A stretch of 45,086 nucleotides of DNA from Lachnospiraceae bacterium (GTDB lineage Bacteria; Bacillota; Clostridia; Lachnospirales; Lachnospiraceae). The notes under the pieces were generated by a model. The model saw nothing but the letters and a program-made list of their open reading frames with translations. It was not told the origin of the DNA and did not search any database. Both the position numbers and the translations under genes were made by a program. The stretch covers positions 1 through 45,086 of the forward strand of contig SVDL01000008.1 in NCBI GenBank assembly GCA_015057835.1, in the 5' to 3' direction. Positions 16,041-24,243 of the stretch are shown in pieces (position 1 is the first letter of the stretch; each line of letters opens with the position of its first letter).

Positions 16041-16160
16041 CGCTAACAGTTTATAGAATTTCTTTGCGTTATTATATTCCTCTTCAAAGCTTATAGAACT
16101 TCTTCGCGTTATTGTATTCCCGCTCAAAGTTTATAGAACTTCTTCGCGTTATTGTACATC
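16041..16160. repeat. Three tandem 40-bp repeats at the amidohydrolase 3' end
   Basis: Units 16041-16080, 16081-16120 and 16121-16160 share TTATAGAA at exactly 40-bp spacing and the core CTTCGCGTTATTGTA. The right-hand unit contains the amidohydrolase stop codon and last codons (NNAKKFYKL). The other two are untranslated copies in the 3' UTR, the outermost being most diverged. Confidence 0.9.
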
Positions 16161-17050
16161 ACATCCGCCAGCTCCTCCGCGGAGAAGGTGCCGCTGTCTT
16201 CGAGGTAATCGCGGGTCATGGCGTAAGTGCTGCCGTTCAGGCCCTGCGGGAGGTCTGTGCCCCAGATGAGGCGCTTATGGCCGACAACTTCCGCCGCCGC
16301 GGCGACTGCTTTCGCGGTCTTCGGATACGGATAGTCGAATTCATGCATATTCAGCGGGATGCAGGCTGTCGAGAACCAGACATTTTCGAAGGGTTTCAGG
16401 ATTTCCAGCGCTTTGACCATATCCGGGATCCGCTCCAGCGAATTCGGCATAAACAGATGTTCCTGGATGATTTTCAGGTTCGGATATTTTGCGGCGATCT
16501 CCGCGCATTCATCCACCTGGAGGCAGTATTCGCCGAAGGAGCACATATCGAAGCTGACCGGCAGGTCTTTTTCGCTGAGATACTGATAAACTTTCTGCAT
16601 TCTGTCGGAGTTGATGCGGAAATCATCGTGATAACCGCAGACGCCGTACATACAGCTGATCTCGAACTTGAGGCCGATGACGCCGAGCTCGTCGATGAGG
16701 CGGTGCATGATCTTCTCCGCCTGGTTCGCGTAGGGATCAAAAGACCCCATTGCGTAGTAGCGGCCCGGGTATTTCTTCATGGCGTTGACGCTGTACTCAT
16801 TGTTGAGTCCGAGCAGGCCTCCCTGCATGAGAACCGCGCTCTCGATGTTGTTCTCATCCAGGATCTGCAGACAGTCTTCCGGAGTCATCCGCTCAAGGCC
16901 TTCTTCAAAGATCTGCTGCTCAAACCCGTCCGCCCAGCGGATCCTCCCGTTTCCGAGGTTGAAGCAGTCACCGTGCGGTCCGAAGCCGCGGCCGAGTACT
17001 TCCACAAGATGAACATGCGCGTCGATGACAGGTCCCGTATATTTTTTCAT
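16124..17050 (-). CDS. Amidohydrolase-2 family metal-dependent hydrolase
   Basis: 308 residues. The N-terminal metal site is VIDAHVHL (H12, H14). Further active-site segments are QEHLFMPN and the C-terminal WGTDLPQG with its conserved Asp, typical of the Amidohydro_2 (PF04909) TIM-barrel group of decarboxylases and lactonases. The likely reaction is lactone hydrolysis or decarboxylation of a ring or sugar acid; the substrate is unknown. It follows the sugar ABC operon but has its own promoter overlapping that operon's terminator. GGAGGAGG precedes the ATG. Its last 40 bp are duplicated downstream. Confidence 0.85.
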   Translation of the reverse strand: MKKYTGPVIDAHVHLVEVLGRGFGPHGDCFNLGNGRIRWADGFEQQIFEEGLERMTPEDCLQILDENNIESAVLMQGGLLGLNNEYSVNAMKKYPGRYYAMGSFDPYANQAEKIMHRLIDELGVIGLKFEISCMYGVCGYHDDFRINSDRMQKVYQYLSEKDLPVSFDMCSFGEYCLQVDECAEIAAKYPNLKIIQEHLFMPNSLERIPDMVKALEILKPFENVWFSTACIPLNMHEFDYPYPKTAKAVAAAAEVVGHKRLIWGTDLPQGLNGSTYAMTRDYLEDSGTFSAEELADVMYNNAKKFYKL

Positions 17051-17094
17051 AGAAATGCCTCCTCCATAATACGATTATTCGTTACTCCGATGAT

Positions 17095-17123
17095 ATTATA
17101 GCAAAAAACGGCTTTCCTTCCAA
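17095..17123 (-). promoter_or_regulatory. Amidohydrolase promoter embedded in upstream terminator
   Basis: TTGGAA (17118-17123), 17 bp, TATAAT (17095-17100). The -35 box lies in the loop and upper stem of the terminator of the preceding ABC operon. Confidence 0.7.
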
Positions 17124-17140
17124 CTTGAAAGGAAAGCCGT
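17101..17140 (-). terminator. Terminator of the sugar ABC operon
   Basis: A 12-bp stem ACGGCTTTCCTT / AAGGAAAGCCGT (17108-17119 with 17129-17140) followed on the minus strand by six T. It lies directly after the last permease gene. Confidence 0.9.
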
Positions 17141-17154
17141 AAATATAGCTGCTT

Positions 17155-18135
17155 TTATCTTTTCTTTTTCCTTTCGGACAGTGAGTAGACCAGAAGGACT
17201 ACCAGAATGATCACGCCGTAGATCACTTTCTTTCCGGCTTCTTCGATCTGAATCGTTGTCAGAAGAGCGGTAACAATCTGAAGGATAAGACATCCGGCGA
17301 TCGTACCGGTGTAATTTCCTTTGCCGCCCATAATAGACGTCGCGCCGAGAACAACCGAAGCCACCGACATGAGGTCGTAACCGTCACCGACGGATAGGAA
17401 CGGGCGTCCGCGGTAGCCGATCGCAACCCAGGACGCGAAACCGATAAACATGCCGCTTAAGGTGTAAACCGAGATCAGCACTCTCTTCGTATTGATGCCG
17501 GAATAATTCGCGACGGAGCGGTTCGCGCCGATCGCGACGAGCTTCCGGCCGTAATTTGTCTTCGAAATCAGGAAGATCGCGATGGCTGCCAAAAGACCCC
17601 AGAACCAGACGCCTCCCTTGATGCCGAGATAACTGGTAAGAATGAAGTTTTTCCAGGCAACCGGGGCAACGCCGCGGGGCGTTCCGGTCGTGTACAGGTT
17701 GACCACACTCTTAAGGATGTAGTTCATGGCATTGGTCATGATAATGGCGGGAATTCCGATCAGTGAGATACCGAGGCCGTTAATGAATCCGATGATGGTG
17801 CAGATCACCACCGCGAGAATCATTCCCTGGATAGTTTTGCCATCCTGGTCGAAAGCGGTAATAAGACAAACACCAAGCGTCAACGAATACTGGATTGTCA
17901 TATCAATACCGCCGGTCAGAATAACCATCGTCTGGCCGATCGCTATGATTCCCAGAATGGAGGCCATCAAAGCCAGCGTATTAATGTAATCCCAGCTTAA
18001 ATAGTTGGGCTGGACGATACAGGCCGCGACATACAGCAGGATCATGATCAGATAGACCTTGAATACCTGCGAACTCCACAGTTTCTTCAGGAAGCTGTTT
18101 CCAGATGCTTTCTTTGCGGAAGTATTATCAGCCAT
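17155..18135 (-). CDS. Sugar ABC transporter permease (RbsC type) 1
   Basis: 326 residues with about nine membrane helices, of the BPD_transp_2 family. The family region MTIQYSLTLGVCLITAF and the coupling segment AIGANRSVANYSGINTKR are visible. It forms the membrane channel together with the permease at 18128. Its ATG overlaps the stop of that gene by 8 nt (ATGGCTGA), so translation is coupled. It is the last gene of the operon. The C-terminus is basic (RKKKR). Confidence 0.93.
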   Translation of the reverse strand: MADNTSAKKASGNSFLKKLWSSQVFKVYLIMILLYVAACIVQPNYLSWDYINTLALMASILGIIAIGQTMVILTGGIDMTIQYSLTLGVCLITAFDQDGKTIQGMILAVVICTIIGFINGLGISLIGIPAIIMTNAMNYILKSVVNLYTTGTPRGVAPVAWKNFILTSYLGIKGGVWFWGLLAAIAIFLISKTNYGRKLVAIGANRSVANYSGINTKRVLISVYTLSGMFIGFASWVAIGYRGRPFLSVGDGYDLMSVASVVLGATSIMGGKGNYTGTIAGCLILQIVTALLTTIQIEEAGKKVIYGVIILVVLLVYSLSERKKKR

Positions 18136-19132
18136 TGTCCGTCACCTCCTCCTGTTTGGTAGGGGTCACTCTGCGGATACGGCTGACGGCGTAAATCGTC
18201 AATACCAGCAGAAGCATCAAACCCTGAATCGCCGTTGTGTAGTAAGATGATACCTGAAGGAACGTCAGAATACCGACGAGCAGGGACAGGATCACCGATC
18301 CGGCCACCGACGCGATATAAGTTCCCTGTCCTCCGGAGAGCAGCGCGCCGCCCATGACCACCGCCGTGATGGAGTTGACAGCGTAGCTTGCGCCGCCGGT
18401 GGCGTCGCCCGAGGAGGTCTGGGATGTCATGATAATACCGGCGCAGGCCGCGAGGATACCGCAGAAAATATACGCTTTCATTTTTGATCTCTCTACGTTG
18501 ATGCCGGAGAGGAAAGCCGAATATTCATTTCCGCCGATCGCGTAAATCGCGTGTCCCAGCCTGGAATTCCGGAAAATGCGCCATACAACCAGCGAAAACA
18601 GCAGAATGATGATGAAAGCCGTCGGAATATACTCAAATAACCGTCCGCTTAAGAATTTACTGAACGCGCGCGGGACGGTTCCTCCGGGGAGGGGGCACAC
18701 ATAAAGAGCTACTCCGGAATAAATGGAAGCTGTGGCGATCGTGACAATGATCGGCTGCAGCCGTCCGTAAACAATGGCGGCACCGTTTATAAGCCCGCAG
18801 ATGGTTCCTACCGCCAGCGTCAGTAAAATCGCGAGGGCGATTCCGAGCGGTTCTCCCGCCAGATTGATCAGCGGCTCAAACGACATCGCCAGAACACAGT
18901 TGCAAAGAATGACCGTGGGTCCGATCGACATGTCGATTCCGCCGAGCAGGATCGCGATTGTCTGCGGGAAGGAAACCACGACCAGCGTGACGCACTGATT
19001 GCAGAGAGATGTGATCCCGAACTTTGTGAAGTCGTTCTGCAGGTAAATGAACAGTCCCAGAACGATGATCATCAGAAAATAGACAAGGACAACCTCTCTC
19101 TGTTTCCTGAATGTACGCTGAAGCTTACTCAT
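18128..19132 (-). CDS. Sugar ABC transporter permease (RbsC type) 2
   Basis: 334 residues from ATG 19132; a longer frame runs back into the ATPase gene. A hydrophobic protein with the BPD_transp_2 features GGIDMSIGPTVILCNC, AIGGNEYSAFLSGINVERSKMKAY and AVVMGGALLSGGQGT. Two different permeases imply a heterodimeric channel, as in some autoinducer-2 and other sugar importers. It overlaps the ATPase stop by 8 nt (ATGAGTAA). Confidence 0.93.
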   Translation of the reverse strand: MSKLQRTFRKQREVVLVYFLMIIVLGLFIYLQNDFTKFGITSLCNQCVTLVVVSFPQTIAILLGGIDMSIGPTVILCNCVLAMSFEPLINLAGEPLGIALAILLTLAVGTICGLINGAAIVYGRLQPIIVTIATASIYSGVALYVCPLPGGTVPRAFSKFLSGRLFEYIPTAFIIILLFSLVVWRIFRNSRLGHAIYAIGGNEYSAFLSGINVERSKMKAYIFCGILAACAGIIMTSQTSSGDATGGASYAVNSITAVVMGGALLSGGQGTYIASVAGSVILSLLVGILTFLQVSSYYTTAIQGLMLLLVLTIYAVSRIRRVTPTKQEEVTDNG

Positions 19133-20651
19133 TTTCCGCACCTCCTTCCTCTCCGATACCCATGGACAGCTTAATGATCTCCGCCTCATTGATATCTTTC
19201 TCATCCAGAATTCCGGCCACCCGGCCGGCCCGGAACACTGCCACACGGTTGGAAAGAGCTATGATCTCCTCCATTTCCGTGGAATACAGCAGCACTGTCT
19301 TGCCCATATCCGCGAGGTCATTTATCGTCTTATAGATTTCCGACTTCGCGCCGATATCGATACCCTTTGTAGGGTCGGCAAGCAGGATGACCTGGGCGTC
19401 CGTAAGAAGGATTTTCCCAATGACGATCTTCTGCTGATTACCGCCGGATAGCGCGTCCGCATCGATATCCATGTTTTCGGCTTTGATATTCATGATCTCC
19501 TTCATCCGCTCGTAATCTGCCTTTTCCTTCGCGTATGACAGGATTCCGGAAGGTGACCTTCTGTCAAGCGTCATGAGCATCATGTTTTCCTTTACGGAAC
19601 GCTTCAGCATCAGGCCGTCGTTCTTGCGCTCGTCGGGAACCAGCGCCACGCTGTTTTTGATCGAACGGGCCGGCCTTGAAACATCTATTCTTTTTCCGTT
19701 AAGATACACTTCCCCTGCATCGGCGGGAGTGATTCCGAAAATCGTATTAAGGAACGGAACCTGGCCGTGTCCCTGAAGTCCGGCTATTCCCATGATCTCA
19801 CCCTTGCGGACTTTTAAGCTTGTCGGGAAGAAGCTCCCCACTCTCTCAAGCCCGCGGACTTCAAGCGCGATTTCCTCACTCGTCACTTTGTGGCGTTCCG
19901 GATAAACATCGCTGACTTTCCGGCCGACGATCCAGTTAATAATCTGTTCGTTGCTTGCCTCTCCCCAGCGGAAGGAGGCGATATAGTTGGAATCGCGGAA
20001 TACGGAACCGGCATCCGCGATCTGCGCCAGCTCACTCATACGGTGCGAGATGTATATAAGAACTCTTCCCTCTTCTTTCAGCTTGAAAATGAGGCGGAAT
20101 AAAATTTCCACTTCTTCTTTCGAGAGTGAAGAAGTCGGTTCGTCAAATATCATTACTTTGGGCTGTTTAGCGAGGGCCTTGCAGACCTCGATCAGCTGTC
20201 TTTTGGAAACCGGCAGATCGCCCGCTCTCTCCTGAGGGTCTATGTCCAGTCCCACATAGTCAAGGATTTCCTGGGTATCTTTGTAAAGCTTCTTGTAGTC
20301 AATCTGTCCGTTCTTTTTCTTCGGTTCCAATCCGAGATAGATGTTATCAGCCACGCTGAGTCCGGAAATGATAGATAACTCCTGGAACACAGCCGCAACT
20401 CCCTTGGCCGCCGCGTCGATAGGGCTGTTAAATTTCACTTCCTGTCCGTCAAGTTTGATCACAGCGCCGGGATCCGGTTCGTAAACACCGCATAAGATTT
20501 TGATCAGCGTACTCTTGCCCGCACCGTTTTCTCCCAGGATACAGTGGACCTCGCCCGCGTTGCAGGAGAGCTGCACGTTGTTCAGCGCTTTTACCACACC
20601 GAACGTCTTGCTGACGTTGGAACATTCCAGAAAGGGAACTGTATTTCCCAT
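19125..20651 (-). CDS. Sugar ABC transporter ATP-binding protein (RbsA type)
   Basis: 508 residues with two tandem nucleotide-binding domains. The first has Walker A GENGAGKST and Walker B MIFDEPTSSLS. The second has the usual degenerate Walker A (GLQGHGQ) and an ALSGGNQQKIVIGK signature, as in RbsA/MglA. It energises uptake through the two permeases. The start at 20651 follows AGGGAGA; the longer frame would cover the upstream hairpin. Confidence 0.94.
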   Translation of the reverse strand: MGNTVPFLECSNVSKTFGVVKALNNVQLSCNAGEVHCILGENGAGKSTLIKILCGVYEPDPGAVIKLDGQEVKFNSPIDAAAKGVAAVFQELSIISGLSVADNIYLGLEPKKKNGQIDYKKLYKDTQEILDYVGLDIDPQERAGDLPVSKRQLIEVCKALAKQPKVMIFDEPTSSLSKEEVEILFRLIFKLKEEGRVLIYISHRMSELAQIADAGSVFRDSNYIASFRWGEASNEQIINWIVGRKVSDVYPERHKVTSEEIALEVRGLERVGSFFPTSLKVRKGEIMGIAGLQGHGQVPFLNTIFGITPADAGEVYLNGKRIDVSRPARSIKNSVALVPDERKNDGLMLKRSVKENMMLMTLDRRSPSGILSYAKEKADYERMKEIMNIKAENMDIDADALSGGNQQKIVIGKILLTDAQVILLADPTKGIDIGAKSEIYKTINDLADMGKTVLLYSTEMEEIIALSNRVAVFRAGRVAGILDEKDINEAEIIKLSMGIGEEGGAENE

Positions 20652-20685
20652 ACTCTTTCTCCCTGCCTTCCTTATAGGATAGAGC

Positions 20686-20709
20686 AAAAGCGCCTCGAGA
20701 GGCGCTTTT
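20686..20709 (-). terminator. Intercistronic hairpin B
   Basis: Stem AAAAGCGCCTC / GAGGCGCTTTT between the binding-protein gene and the ATPase gene. Together with hairpin A it probably lowers expression of the membrane genes relative to the binding protein. Confidence 0.7.
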
Positions 20710-20721
20710 CAGTTGCTCTGC

Positions 20722-20748
20722 ATGCTGCCGGCGCACGGCCGGCAGCAT
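20722..20748 (-). terminator. Intercistronic hairpin A
   Basis: An 11-bp stem ATGCTGCCGGC / GCCGGCAGCAT with a 5-nt loop, directly after the binding-protein stop. It has no U-tract of its own and likely protects the upstream mRNA. Confidence 0.75.
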
Positions 20749-20759
20749 CGAATCATTTT

Positions 20760-21935
20760 TTACTTATCCGGGATAACATCCTCAACCTTGAGACCCCAGG
20801 TATTGTTATCGTCCGTCCATCCGCAGAAGAACGAATCGCCGGCGCCTTCTACATAGTAGTCAGCAGCATTCTCAGAAGTGAAGTACGTGCACGGAATCGT
20901 GGTGTACATCGGCGGATTCTCACCGTGCAGAGCAGCGAGGCAGACATCCACTGCAGCGCATGCGCCGTAAGGCGGAGAGTTCGTTCCGATCGCATGGAGG
21001 CCTTCCTCAACGATCAGCTGAGCAAGAAGGTTGCCCATGTCGCCCGCAAGGTAGAAATCCTGCGGATCCAGGCCGGCATTCTTGATCGCCTCGATCGCGC
21101 CCGCGCCGCCGGTGCAGCCGACGATACCGTTGATCTCGGTTCCCTTGAACGCGTTGAACGCGTTGGTCAGCTCGGTCTGGGTCGTGGCATCATCCCAGTC
21201 ACCAGTGACAGTCGTAACGACGTTGACATCCGGATACTTTTCGAGGACGTTCATATAACCTTCATAACGGCCGTTATCAACCTCTGTGCCGGCTACGCCG
21301 CGTACGATGATGATGTTTCCTTTTCCGCCCATGCCTTCGCAGACATAGTTCATCTGCAGCTCACCGAACTCAACCTGGCTGATGTTGACGGTGTAGACTT
21401 TGTCGGAAGCGACCGCGTTATCAAAACCGCAGACCGGAATGCCGCGCTCCATAGCCTCTTCGCAGACATCGATGAGAGCGGTCGGGGAGTTCGCGTTGAT
21501 GACGATCGCGTCATATCCTTTGGAGATGAAGTTGCGGACCTGATTGATCTGCGCGTCTGCTTCCGTACCGCAGCTGTCAACGACATAGTCAGCAATAACG
21601 CCTTCCTCTTTCAGCCTTTCGCAGTAAGAGGAGAACGTTTTGATCATCTGGGAACGCCATGCGTTTCCGAAATAGCCGTTCGCGAGAGCGATAACATAGC
21701 CGTCGCCGTCTGCTGCCGGTGCTTCTTCTTCCGCCGGAGCTTCTTCTTCTGCAGCTGCTTCTTCTTCGGAAGCTTCTTCCGCCGGAGCGGCCTCTTCTTC
21801 CTTCGGTTCTTCAGCAGCTTCTTCCGTCTTTTCTTCCGCCGGAGCTTCTGCTGCGCTGCTTGCTGCACCGCCGCCGCACGCTACCAGTCCGATGACCATA
21901 GCGAGGGTCAGCAGTAATGCAATCAATTTCTTCAT
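20760..21935 (-). CDS. RbsB-type sugar-binding lipoprotein
   Basis: 391 residues. A lipoprotein signal ends at LVAC (Cys ~20), and an Ala/Glu/Pro linker of about 55 residues follows. The periplasmic-binding-protein type-1 fold then begins at YVIALANGYFGNAWRSQM, with the ligand-site segments AIVINANSPTALIDV and GIPVCGFDNAV. It binds an unidentified sugar or polyol and feeds the RbsAC-type transporter. It is the first gene of the operon. The linker start (CGGGAASSAAEAPAE) is the same as in DctP although the folds are unrelated. AGGAGG lies eight nt before the ATG. Confidence 0.94.
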   Translation of the reverse strand: MKKLIALLLTLAMVIGLVACGGGAASSAAEAPAEEKTEEAAEEPKEEEAAPAEEASEEEAAAEEEAPAEEEAPAADGDGYVIALANGYFGNAWRSQMIKTFSSYCERLKEEGVIADYVVDSCGTEADAQINQVRNFISKGYDAIVINANSPTALIDVCEEAMERGIPVCGFDNAVASDKVYTVNISQVEFGELQMNYVCEGMGGKGNIIIVRGVAGTEVDNGRYEGYMNVLEKYPDVNVVTTVTGDWDDATTQTELTNAFNAFKGTEINGIVGCTGGAGAIEAIKNAGLDPQDFYLAGDMGNLLAQLIVEEGLHAIGTNSPPYGACAAVDVCLAALHGENPPMYTTIPCTYFTSENAADYYVEGAGDSFFCGWTDDNNTWGLKVEDVIPDK

Positions 21936-21949
21936 ACTTTTTCCCTCCT

Positions 21950-21965
21950 GTTACTTTATAGTAAC
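21950..21965 (-). promoter_or_regulatory. Hairpin abutting the ribosome site of the sugar-binding protein
   Basis: GTTACT / AGTAAC with a 4-nt loop ends exactly next to AGGAGG (21944-21949). It may hold the ribosome site open or control access to it. Confidence 0.4.
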
Positions 21966-21977
21966 GCTTTATTTGCA

Positions 21978-21993
21978 ACACACTTTATTGTGT
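21978..21993 (-). promoter_or_regulatory. Leader stem-loop of the sugar ABC operon
   Basis: ACACA-N6-TGTGT, on the mRNA a 5-bp stem with loop AUAAAG. It starts about 5 nt after the predicted transcription start. Counterpart of the element at 7919-7936. Confidence 0.5.
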
Positions 21994-22004
21994 ATTGTGC
22001 ACTA

Positions 22005-22032
22005 ATTGTACCAAAAATCAAAAATTGTGCAA
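22005..22032 (-). promoter_or_regulatory. Promoter of the sugar ABC operon
   Basis: TTGCAC (22027-22032), 16 bp, TACAAT (22005-22010). The expected start is near 21998, giving a leader of about 60 nt that contains two small stem-loops. Confidence 0.65.
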
Positions 22033-22064
22033 GGCATATTTTCAACAAAATGACGGCAGATCGT

Positions 22065-22742
22065 TCAGTCCTCAAACTCCGCGATAACGCTCACCTGGGA
22101 GCTGTCCAGCTGCACGATCCGGAGCGGGGCAACGACCACTCTTTTCAGCTTCTTATCCGTCTCATAGAGCGGTCCGAGATCCATATCCTCGATCCCGGTG
22201 ATGAATTTTCCGTTATAGCATCCCAGAAGCGTCTGGTGGGATTTCGGGGAAAGATCGTTTGCCGGCGATCCGATGGACAGGAAGTCGAATCCGATCGTCC
22301 TAAGATCCGGGAAATTGCTGACCAGATACTCACAGACTTCCGGGCTTAAGTACGAGCCGTGCTGCTGATAGACCTCCGGCTGTTCCTTCCGGAGCATAGT
22401 CTGGCCTGTCTTGAGAAGGAGCAGATCCGCTTTTGCGATTCTGTCCGCGTAAGGCATCAGATCTTCCGGGAAAATGCCTTCGTCCGGCCCCTTCGGCACG
22501 TCGAGAACGGCAACATTTTCAAACCAGAAATACTCGATCGGCAGTTCCGTGATCCTCGGGCCGTTCGGATTGAAATGCCACGGAGCGTCATAATGGGTCC
22601 CGCAGTGGTTCGGGAGCCTGCTCAGAAACGTGTTGCACGGGCTCGTCTCATCGATCTTTGTACACTGCGTGATTTCGATATTGGGTTCTCCGGGCCATAC
22701 AAGATGTTCGGGATTCAGAATGTAGGACAGGAATTTTTTCAT
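22065..22742 (-). CDS. Cyclase-family metal-dependent hydrolase (kynurenine-formamidase fold)
   Basis: 225 residues from ATG 22742, preferred because AGAGGT lies upstream; a TTG nine nt earlier is possible. The PF04199 signature HxGTHxDxPxH is complete (H46, T49, H50, D52, H56 in HCGTHYDAPWHF), giving the metal site. Family members hydrolyse N-formyl amides or lactams or open rings; the substrate is unknown. It is a single gene with its own extended -10 promoter, lying between the sugar ABC operon and an Ldh-family gene. Confidence 0.88.
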   Translation of the reverse strand: MKKFLSYILNPEHLVWPGEPNIEITQCTKIDETSPCNTFLSRLPNHCGTHYDAPWHFNPNGPRITELPIEYFWFENVAVLDVPKGPDEGIFPEDLMPYADRIAKADLLLLKTGQTMLRKEQPEVYQQHGSYLSPEVCEYLVSNFPDLRTIGFDFLSIGSPANDLSPKSHQTLLGCYNGKFITGIEDMDLGPLYETDKKLKRVVVAPLRIVQLDSSQVSVIAEFED

Positions 22743-22810
22743 TTCCAACACCTCTGCTGCAATACTATTCTGCTCTGAAAAACAGAAATCTCTATCAAAA
22801 ACACCCTTGT

Positions 22811-22819
22811 ATCATATCA
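22811..22819 (-). promoter_or_regulatory. Extended -10 promoter of the cyclase gene
   Basis: TGA-TATGAT: a TGn extension and a 5/6 -10 box, about 70 nt before the start codon. No good -35 box is visible. Confidence 0.5.
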
Positions 22820-22889
22820 CACGTAATACAGCTTTTCATCCTCAAAGGCATCCAAATTTTCGCATTCTTTTTTGTGAGACTTGCACATT

Positions 22890-22911
22890 GGAAACTCAAA
22901 TTTATGTTTCC
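22890..22911. promoter_or_regulatory. Dyad upstream of the cyclase promoter
   Basis: GGAAAC-N10-GTTTCC, perfect 6-bp arms about 75 bp upstream of the -10 box. The arms are in the opposite orientation to the TGTTTC-N5-GAAACA sites, so this may belong to a different regulator. Confidence 0.4.
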
Positions 22912-23001
22912 GTTTTTTGCAAATTGTACATTTTCCTTAATTCGAAGTACCCATTTCCGACCATTTCATTTCGCGTTCTGATTTCAAAAAGCAATAAAAA
23001 G

Positions 23002-23024
23002 CACAGCGGCTTAAAACCGCTGTG
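23002..23024 (-). terminator. Terminator of the Ldh-family gene
   Basis: Stem CACAGCGG / CCGCTGTG followed on the minus strand by CTTTTTATTGCTTTTT. It lies 64 bp after the stop codon. Confidence 0.85.
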
Positions 23025-23087
23025 ATGCATAGTATCTCTTTTGGGGATTCATCATTGACCCCCCTGATTTTCAAGTTCTCTGACCGG

Positions 23088-24185
23088 TCAGTCCGCCGGA
23101 TCCGCAGCCGGAAGATACTCCTCCGTATGGGTATATGCTGCAATCATCCGCATCTCCTCATAGGTTTTGTCCAGAACCGGGACGCCCTCCTTGAGGATCC
23201 GCTCTCTCGCGAGAATTTCCTTCTCTCCGTGTGTAAAGATCCGGTCCTGTCCTTCCGCCTTCGCGGAATCCCTCAGTTCCTGCATAAGAACCGACAGGCG
23301 CTTTTCGATCTCCGCCTTTTCGCCGAACATGCCGTAATCCACCGCCATGAAGAAATGGGCAATATTGGAGTGCGGCGGATTTTTGTAGACATAATTGGAA
23401 GTCGTTCCGCCGGAGAGGATCGCTGTGCAGATCTCGCAGAGCATACCGTATCCGTACCCCTTATAGCCGGAGCCCTCTTCTCCCGCTCCGCCGAGCGGAA
23501 GGATCCCTCCGCCTGATTTTGCGATAATATTCTGAAGGACGCGGCCGGCATCCGTGCATTCCCGGCCGTTTTCATCCACCGCCCAGCCCGGCCGGAGTTC
23601 TCCGGTCTTCTTCGCGTAGACCTCGAGCTTTCCTCTGGGCACTACCGTCGTCGCGCTGTCAAAGGAAAACGGTACCGGTTCCGCGGGCATCGCAAACGCG
23701 ATCGGATTGGTGCCGAGCATTGCCTGTTTCCCGAAAGTCGGCACCATGATGGCTTCCGTATTAGTCATGCAGATGCCGATCAGGCCTTCCTTCACCGCCA
23801 TTTTCGTGTAGTAGCCCGCGATCCCGTAATGATTGGAATTGCGCACCGCGACCATGCCGACGCCGGCAGTCTTCGCTTTTTCGATCGCCAGCTTCATCGC
23901 TCTGACGCCGAGGACCTGTCCCATGGCGTCATGGCCGTCGATCACGGCCGTAAGAGGCGTATCTTTCACCACTTCGGGAACAGCATGCAGATCCACCATG
24001 CCGCTTGTGATCTCGTCGTGATAGCGGATGAGCCGCTGCACGCCGTGGGATTCGATCGCGGAGAGATCCGCCGCGAGCAGCACATCGGTGATGGTGCGGC
24101 TTTCCTCCTCCGAAAAGCCGTATCCGGCAAATACTTTCTCACAGAAATCTTTCAGCGCAGCGTAATCGATCCGAAAATATCCCAT
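23088..24185 (-). CDS. Ldh-family NAD(P)-dependent oxidoreductase (malate/L-lactate dehydrogenase type 2)
   Basis: 365 residues of PF02615. Family marks are AIESHGVQRL near the N-terminus, AVRNSNHYGIAGYY in the middle, and TFGKQAMLGTNPIAFAMPA. Members reduce 2-oxo or imino acids (malate, ureidoglycolate, 2,3-diketogulonate, piperideine-2-carboxylate), and which one applies here cannot be told. GGAGGAG precedes the ATG. The HATPase-like gene ends 58 bp upstream on the same strand with no terminator between, so the two may be cotranscribed. Confidence 0.9.
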   Translation of the reverse strand: MGYFRIDYAALKDFCEKVFAGYGFSEEESRTITDVLLAADLSAIESHGVQRLIRYHDEITSGMVDLHAVPEVVKDTPLTAVIDGHDAMGQVLGVRAMKLAIEKAKTAGVGMVAVRNSNHYGIAGYYTKMAVKEGLIGICMTNTEAIMVPTFGKQAMLGTNPIAFAMPAEPVPFSFDSATTVVPRGKLEVYAKKTGELRPGWAVDENGRECTDAGRVLQNIIAKSGGGILPLGGAGEEGSGYKGYGYGMLCEICTAILSGGTTSNYVYKNPPHSNIAHFFMAVDYGMFGEKAEIEKRLSVLMQELRDSAKAEGQDRIFTHGEKEILARERILKEGVPVLDKTYEEMRMIAAYTHTEEYLPAADPAD

Positions 24186-24243
24186 AATAACTCCTCCGGG
24201 GCCGCTTTCTGTTCAAAATCTTCTGCAGATTCCTGACGACCGC

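Noticed and set aside
15839-16127. Small minus-strand ORFs in the gap after the amidohydrolase
   Set aside because: They translate the repeat units and the terminator and have no ribosome sites.
16041-16160. CRISPR array
   Set aside because: The 40-bp units are directly tandem with no unique spacers, only three in number, and derive from a gene end.
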